This document shows positions 62,211 to 64,000 of a stretch of DNA of 64,000 nucleotides, piece by piece. The DNA comes from Vulcanimicrobiota bacterium (GTDB taxonomy: Bacteria; Vulcanimicrobiota; Xenobia; Xenobiales; JADMJV01), in NCBI GenBank assembly GCA_023447635.1, contig JAEXNA010000217.1, positions 1-64,000 of the forward strand, in the 5' to 3' direction. Position numbers and translations under genes: made by a program. Numbering within the stretch: the first letter of the stretch is position 1; each line of letters opens with the position of its first letter. The notes under the pieces are model-generated. The model was not told the DNA's origin and made no database searches. It worked only from the letters and a program-made list of their open reading frames with translations.

Positions 62211-62921
62211 CTAGTTCGCCAGAAGATAAGTCGGCGTCGCCGTGTCCAGCGGGCGGGTGGCGATCGGCTCGCCGGTGGGTGCCGTCGCGGTGGCTACGAC
62301 CGGGGGGGTCGGAGGGGCGGAGAACTCTTCGTTGGCTTTGGCCTTGGCGGCTTTGCGCTCGGCGATCTGCTTCTTCCAGACCGTGGCGCGCTCCATACCG
62401 TGGGTCATCCCGCGCAGCGAATGGCTGACCGTGTCGGCGGCGTAGGAGACGCCGACCAGGGTGTCGCCAAGGGCGGCCTTGGCGGGCATCACGTACTTCA
62501 TCACGCTTCCCGCCAGGCCGACCAGGTCGGTGGCCACGCGGGCGATGTCCAGGCCCTTTTCGAACAGTCCGGCGGTGGGGTCTTTCAAGGTGCTGTTCAG
62601 GCGGTAGGCGTTAGCGCCCAGGATGGAAAGGCGGATGGTCGGCACGATGGCGTGGCCGAACCCTTCGCGCACGCCGTTGTCGGTGCCCTGGAGCAGCTTT
62701 TCGCTGATCGAGGTGGCGCCGTAGCGCAGAGCCAGAGCGGGGTCGTTTTTGCCGACCTCGACGAGTTCGTTGAAGGCGAAGTAGGTGGTGTCGATCACCG
62801 CTTCGGCAACGTTGTTCATCAGGCTGTTCCGCGAGCTGTCGACCGGGCCTTGTTTGGCCGGAGGGCGCGCTTCGGTGCGGACGGTGGTGGGCAGTGACTG
62901 GGTGCCGGAGTTGATAATCAT
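62211..62921 (-). CDS. Unknown protein with M-I-I-N-S start
   Basis: 236 residues. It begins MIINSGTQSLPTTVRTEARPP, Ser/Thr/Pro-rich with no Sec signal, then a helical body (LMNNVAEAVIDTTYFAFNEL, GLFEKGLDIARVATDLVGLAG) and a Pro/Ala/Thr-rich tail. AGGAAAGG lies about seven bases before the ATG, a good site. It is monocistronic with its own terminator. The family is unknown; the start resembles three other genes here. Confidence 0.75.
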   Translation of the reverse strand: MIINSGTQSLPTTVRTEARPPAKQGPVDSSRNSLMNNVAEAVIDTTYFAFNELVEVGKNDPALALRYGATSISEKLLQGTDNGVREGFGHAIVPTIRLSILGANAYRLNSTLKDPTAGLFEKGLDIARVATDLVGLAGSVMKYVMPAKAALGDTLVGVSYAADTVSHSLRGMTHGMERATVWKKQIAERKAAKAKANEEFSAPPTPPVVATATAPTGEPIATRPLDTATPTYLLAN

Positions 62922-63188
62922 GAGTAAGCCTTTCCTAGCAGCGTGGCAGCGATCACCGTTCGGGCCTGTCTTCCTTGGGGAAGCTCTTTACCGACCGACG
63001 GTTTCCTCAGATCGCATGACTATCATGCCAGAGTCCAACGGTAACATGGTTAACAGGTTTTTAACGGTTCGCCGTTTCTGTCACTACACCCAAATGCGCT
63101 TACGCGAGGTTTCGCGCCGTTTCGAGCGCATGAGCGGTTTCGAAGATACCCTCCGAATCGAACCCAAACTGACCGATTCGGAACGCGT

Positions 63189-63214
63189 GGTGATCACCAG
63201 GTGATCATTGATCA
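63189..63214. repeat. Three TGATCA copies next to the integrase remnant
   Basis: TGATCA occurs at 63191, 63202 and 63209; the first is inside a perfect GGTGATCACC. They sit immediately past the end of the integrase fragment, where recombination sites usually lie. The 62922-63188 gap shows no gene. Confidence 0.4.
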
Positions 63215-63216
63215 TG

Positions 63217-63525
63217 CTAGTCGGGGTAGGCGGCGGCGAAAGTATCCGCGACCTCGTGGTCCATCTCGACGTCGACGCGGGAGTAAGTATCGAGCGTCTC
63301 TTTGATCGAAGCGTGGCCAAGGCGCGCCGACACCTTCTTGACGTGAGTGCCAGTCCGCAGCAGTTCCGTGGCGTGGGTGTGGCGCAGGATGTAGAGCTTA
63401 CGGTCGTCAGGAGACCCGAGCTGGTTAAGGATTTTCCGGAAACGCTGGGAAACGGCTCCGATGCAACGGAACCAGGTGGCAGAGCTGGCGGCCGAGATCC
63501 GTGGCGTCGACCTGGTCGGCGACAC
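63217..63525 (-). pseudogene. C-terminal remnant of a tyrosine recombinase (integrase)
   Basis: The frame reads FRKILNQLG, then LYILRHTHATELLRTGTHVKKV, SARLGHASIKETLDTYSRVD, the C-terminal catalytic boxes: Arg in LRH, His in LGH, and the nucleophile Tyr in TYSRV. The usual His two residues before that Arg is Tyr. The N-terminal half, with the first catalytic Arg, is absent upstream (stop codons and unrelated sequence from about 63450). It marks an old insertion. Confidence 0.8.
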
Positions 63526-63785
63526 CTACTCCCCGAACTCCGTCTGTGTGGAGGCCAGGCACTACGGCCTGGTCCGCGCCGGCGACCTGGTGACCAGGCC
63601 TGACGGCGTTATCGAGACCTGCCGGATGGAGGTCCTCCGCCGGTTCCCGCCGGGGTTGAAAGGGCGACAGATGGCAGCGGTTCGAGGACGTCGGTCCGTT
63701 CGCGCGATAAGCCCAAGGAACAACCCGCTGGAGTCATCCGGCAGGGGCTTTCTTGCGTCCGCCGGTAGCCTAGAAGCATCATCGT
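63526..63785. other. Intergenic stretch without convincing gene
   Basis: A plus-strand frame from 63461 (MQRNQVAELAAEIRGVDLVG) stays open but overlaps the integrase remnant and its later part looks random. I make no call. Confidence 0.3.
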
Positions 63786-63814
63786 TTGCCGAAAGGTCCT
63801 CATTAAATTATAAG
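63786..63814 (+). promoter_or_regulatory. Promoter of the lipoprotein gene
   Basis: TTGCCG (63786-63791), 17 bases, TATAAG (63809-63814) form a sigma70-type promoter with a leader of about 80 bases to the ATG at 63902. AGGAGG and CCTCCT in the leader could pair as a hairpin. Confidence 0.6.
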
Positions 63815-63901
63815 GAATACTCCGACGCGGATAGGACCTACGTGCTTTCCGCAAGTTCATTTCCAGGAGGATAGGGGGGGCTCCGGCTCCTCCTACGTAC
63901 C

Positions 63902-64000
63902 ATGAAAAACCTTACTAGAGCGCTGCTCTGGCTTTTGCTCGTAAGCTGGGTCGCAGGATGCGGCTCTTCGAACGAAGACTACTTTGTCTCTAATGGAACC
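63902..64000 (+). CDS. Start of a lipoprotein gene (cut by the window edge)
   Basis: The first 33 codons read MKNLTRALLWLLLVSWVAGC with the lipid Cys at residue 20, then GSSNEDYFVSNGT. The lipobox WVAGC fits signal peptidase II. The body is outside the window, so function is unknown. The ATG has no good Shine-Dalgarno within 12 bases. Confidence 0.75.
   Translation, partial: MKNLTRALLWLLLVSWVAGCGSSNEDYFVSNGT

Noticed and set aside
63461..63874. Plus-strand frame MQRNQVAELAAEIRGVDLVG...
   Set aside because: First third looks plausible, but it overlaps the integrase remnant and the rest is random; no ribosome site.

Overview
This is a GC-rich, gene-dense bacterial chromosome segment. I found no rRNA, tRNA or CRISPR array. 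Lipoprotein signals, type IV pilin-like proteins, a three-part exporter with a periplasmic adaptor, and cytochrome bd point to a diderm bacterium. Its elongation factor G is of the spirochaete/planctomycete/delta-proteobacterial and mitochondrial type. Many proteins are of unknown family, so a poorly sampled phylum is likely. I cannot name the lineage from sequence alone. Genes are packed tightly: at least a dozen same-strand pairs overlap by 4 bases (ATGA, GTGA or TTGA), and three convergent pairs interlock their stop codons.

Layout. 0-6 kb: a small secreted protein, fusA with a strong terminator, and three minor pseudopilin genes on the minus strand. 6-12.4 kb: a zincin-like protein with glycine-zipper segments, a two-component system, an M14 carboxypeptidase with an EF-hand, and a truncated haemoglobin. 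12.4-19.2 kb: a GH130 glycoside phosphorylase followed by a complete five-gene oligopeptide-type ABC importer, plausibly an oligosaccharide uptake and phosphorolysis unit. 19.2-22 kb: two clusters of palindromic repeats flank a SUKH plus leucine-rich-repeat protein. 22-26.1 kb: a minus-strand set of a class V PLP lyase, an M29-like peptidase, a stand-alone methyltransferase resembling the ovothiol N-methyltransferase domain, and a cystathionine beta-synthase-like enzyme. This is the best candidate here for an undescribed thiol pathway.

26-36 kb: a PEGA-like membrane protein, a probable structured RNA, a decayed glutaminase, a YchJ protein, cydAB, and a tetR-HlyD-permease-ATPase-ybaK operon with a recognisable promoter and operator. 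36-50 kb: a glutathione S-transferase, an XRE regulator interrupted by a stop codon, several unknown proteins, a purine-permease-like transporter, a secreted six-hairpin glycosidase-like protein, methyltransferases, glycine-zipper proteins, an MFS transporter and a DUF1684 protein. 50-64 kb: an orphan DNA methylase, mutM, a HIT protein, ispH, a regulator/membrane-protein pair, mgtE fused by overlap to an LtaS-type sulfatase, a MoxR/VWA pair, an integrase remnant, and the start of a lipoprotein.

A recurring theme is a set of proteins without Sec signals (6191, 10724, 45141 and 62921 starts) that share a short N-terminal motif, Met-(Ile/Leu/Gln)-Ile-Ser/Asn, followed by a Ser/Thr/Pro/Ala-rich stretch. 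They carry different cargo: a zincin, a carboxypeptidase and glycine-zipper segments. This may be an unrecognised export or localisation signal.
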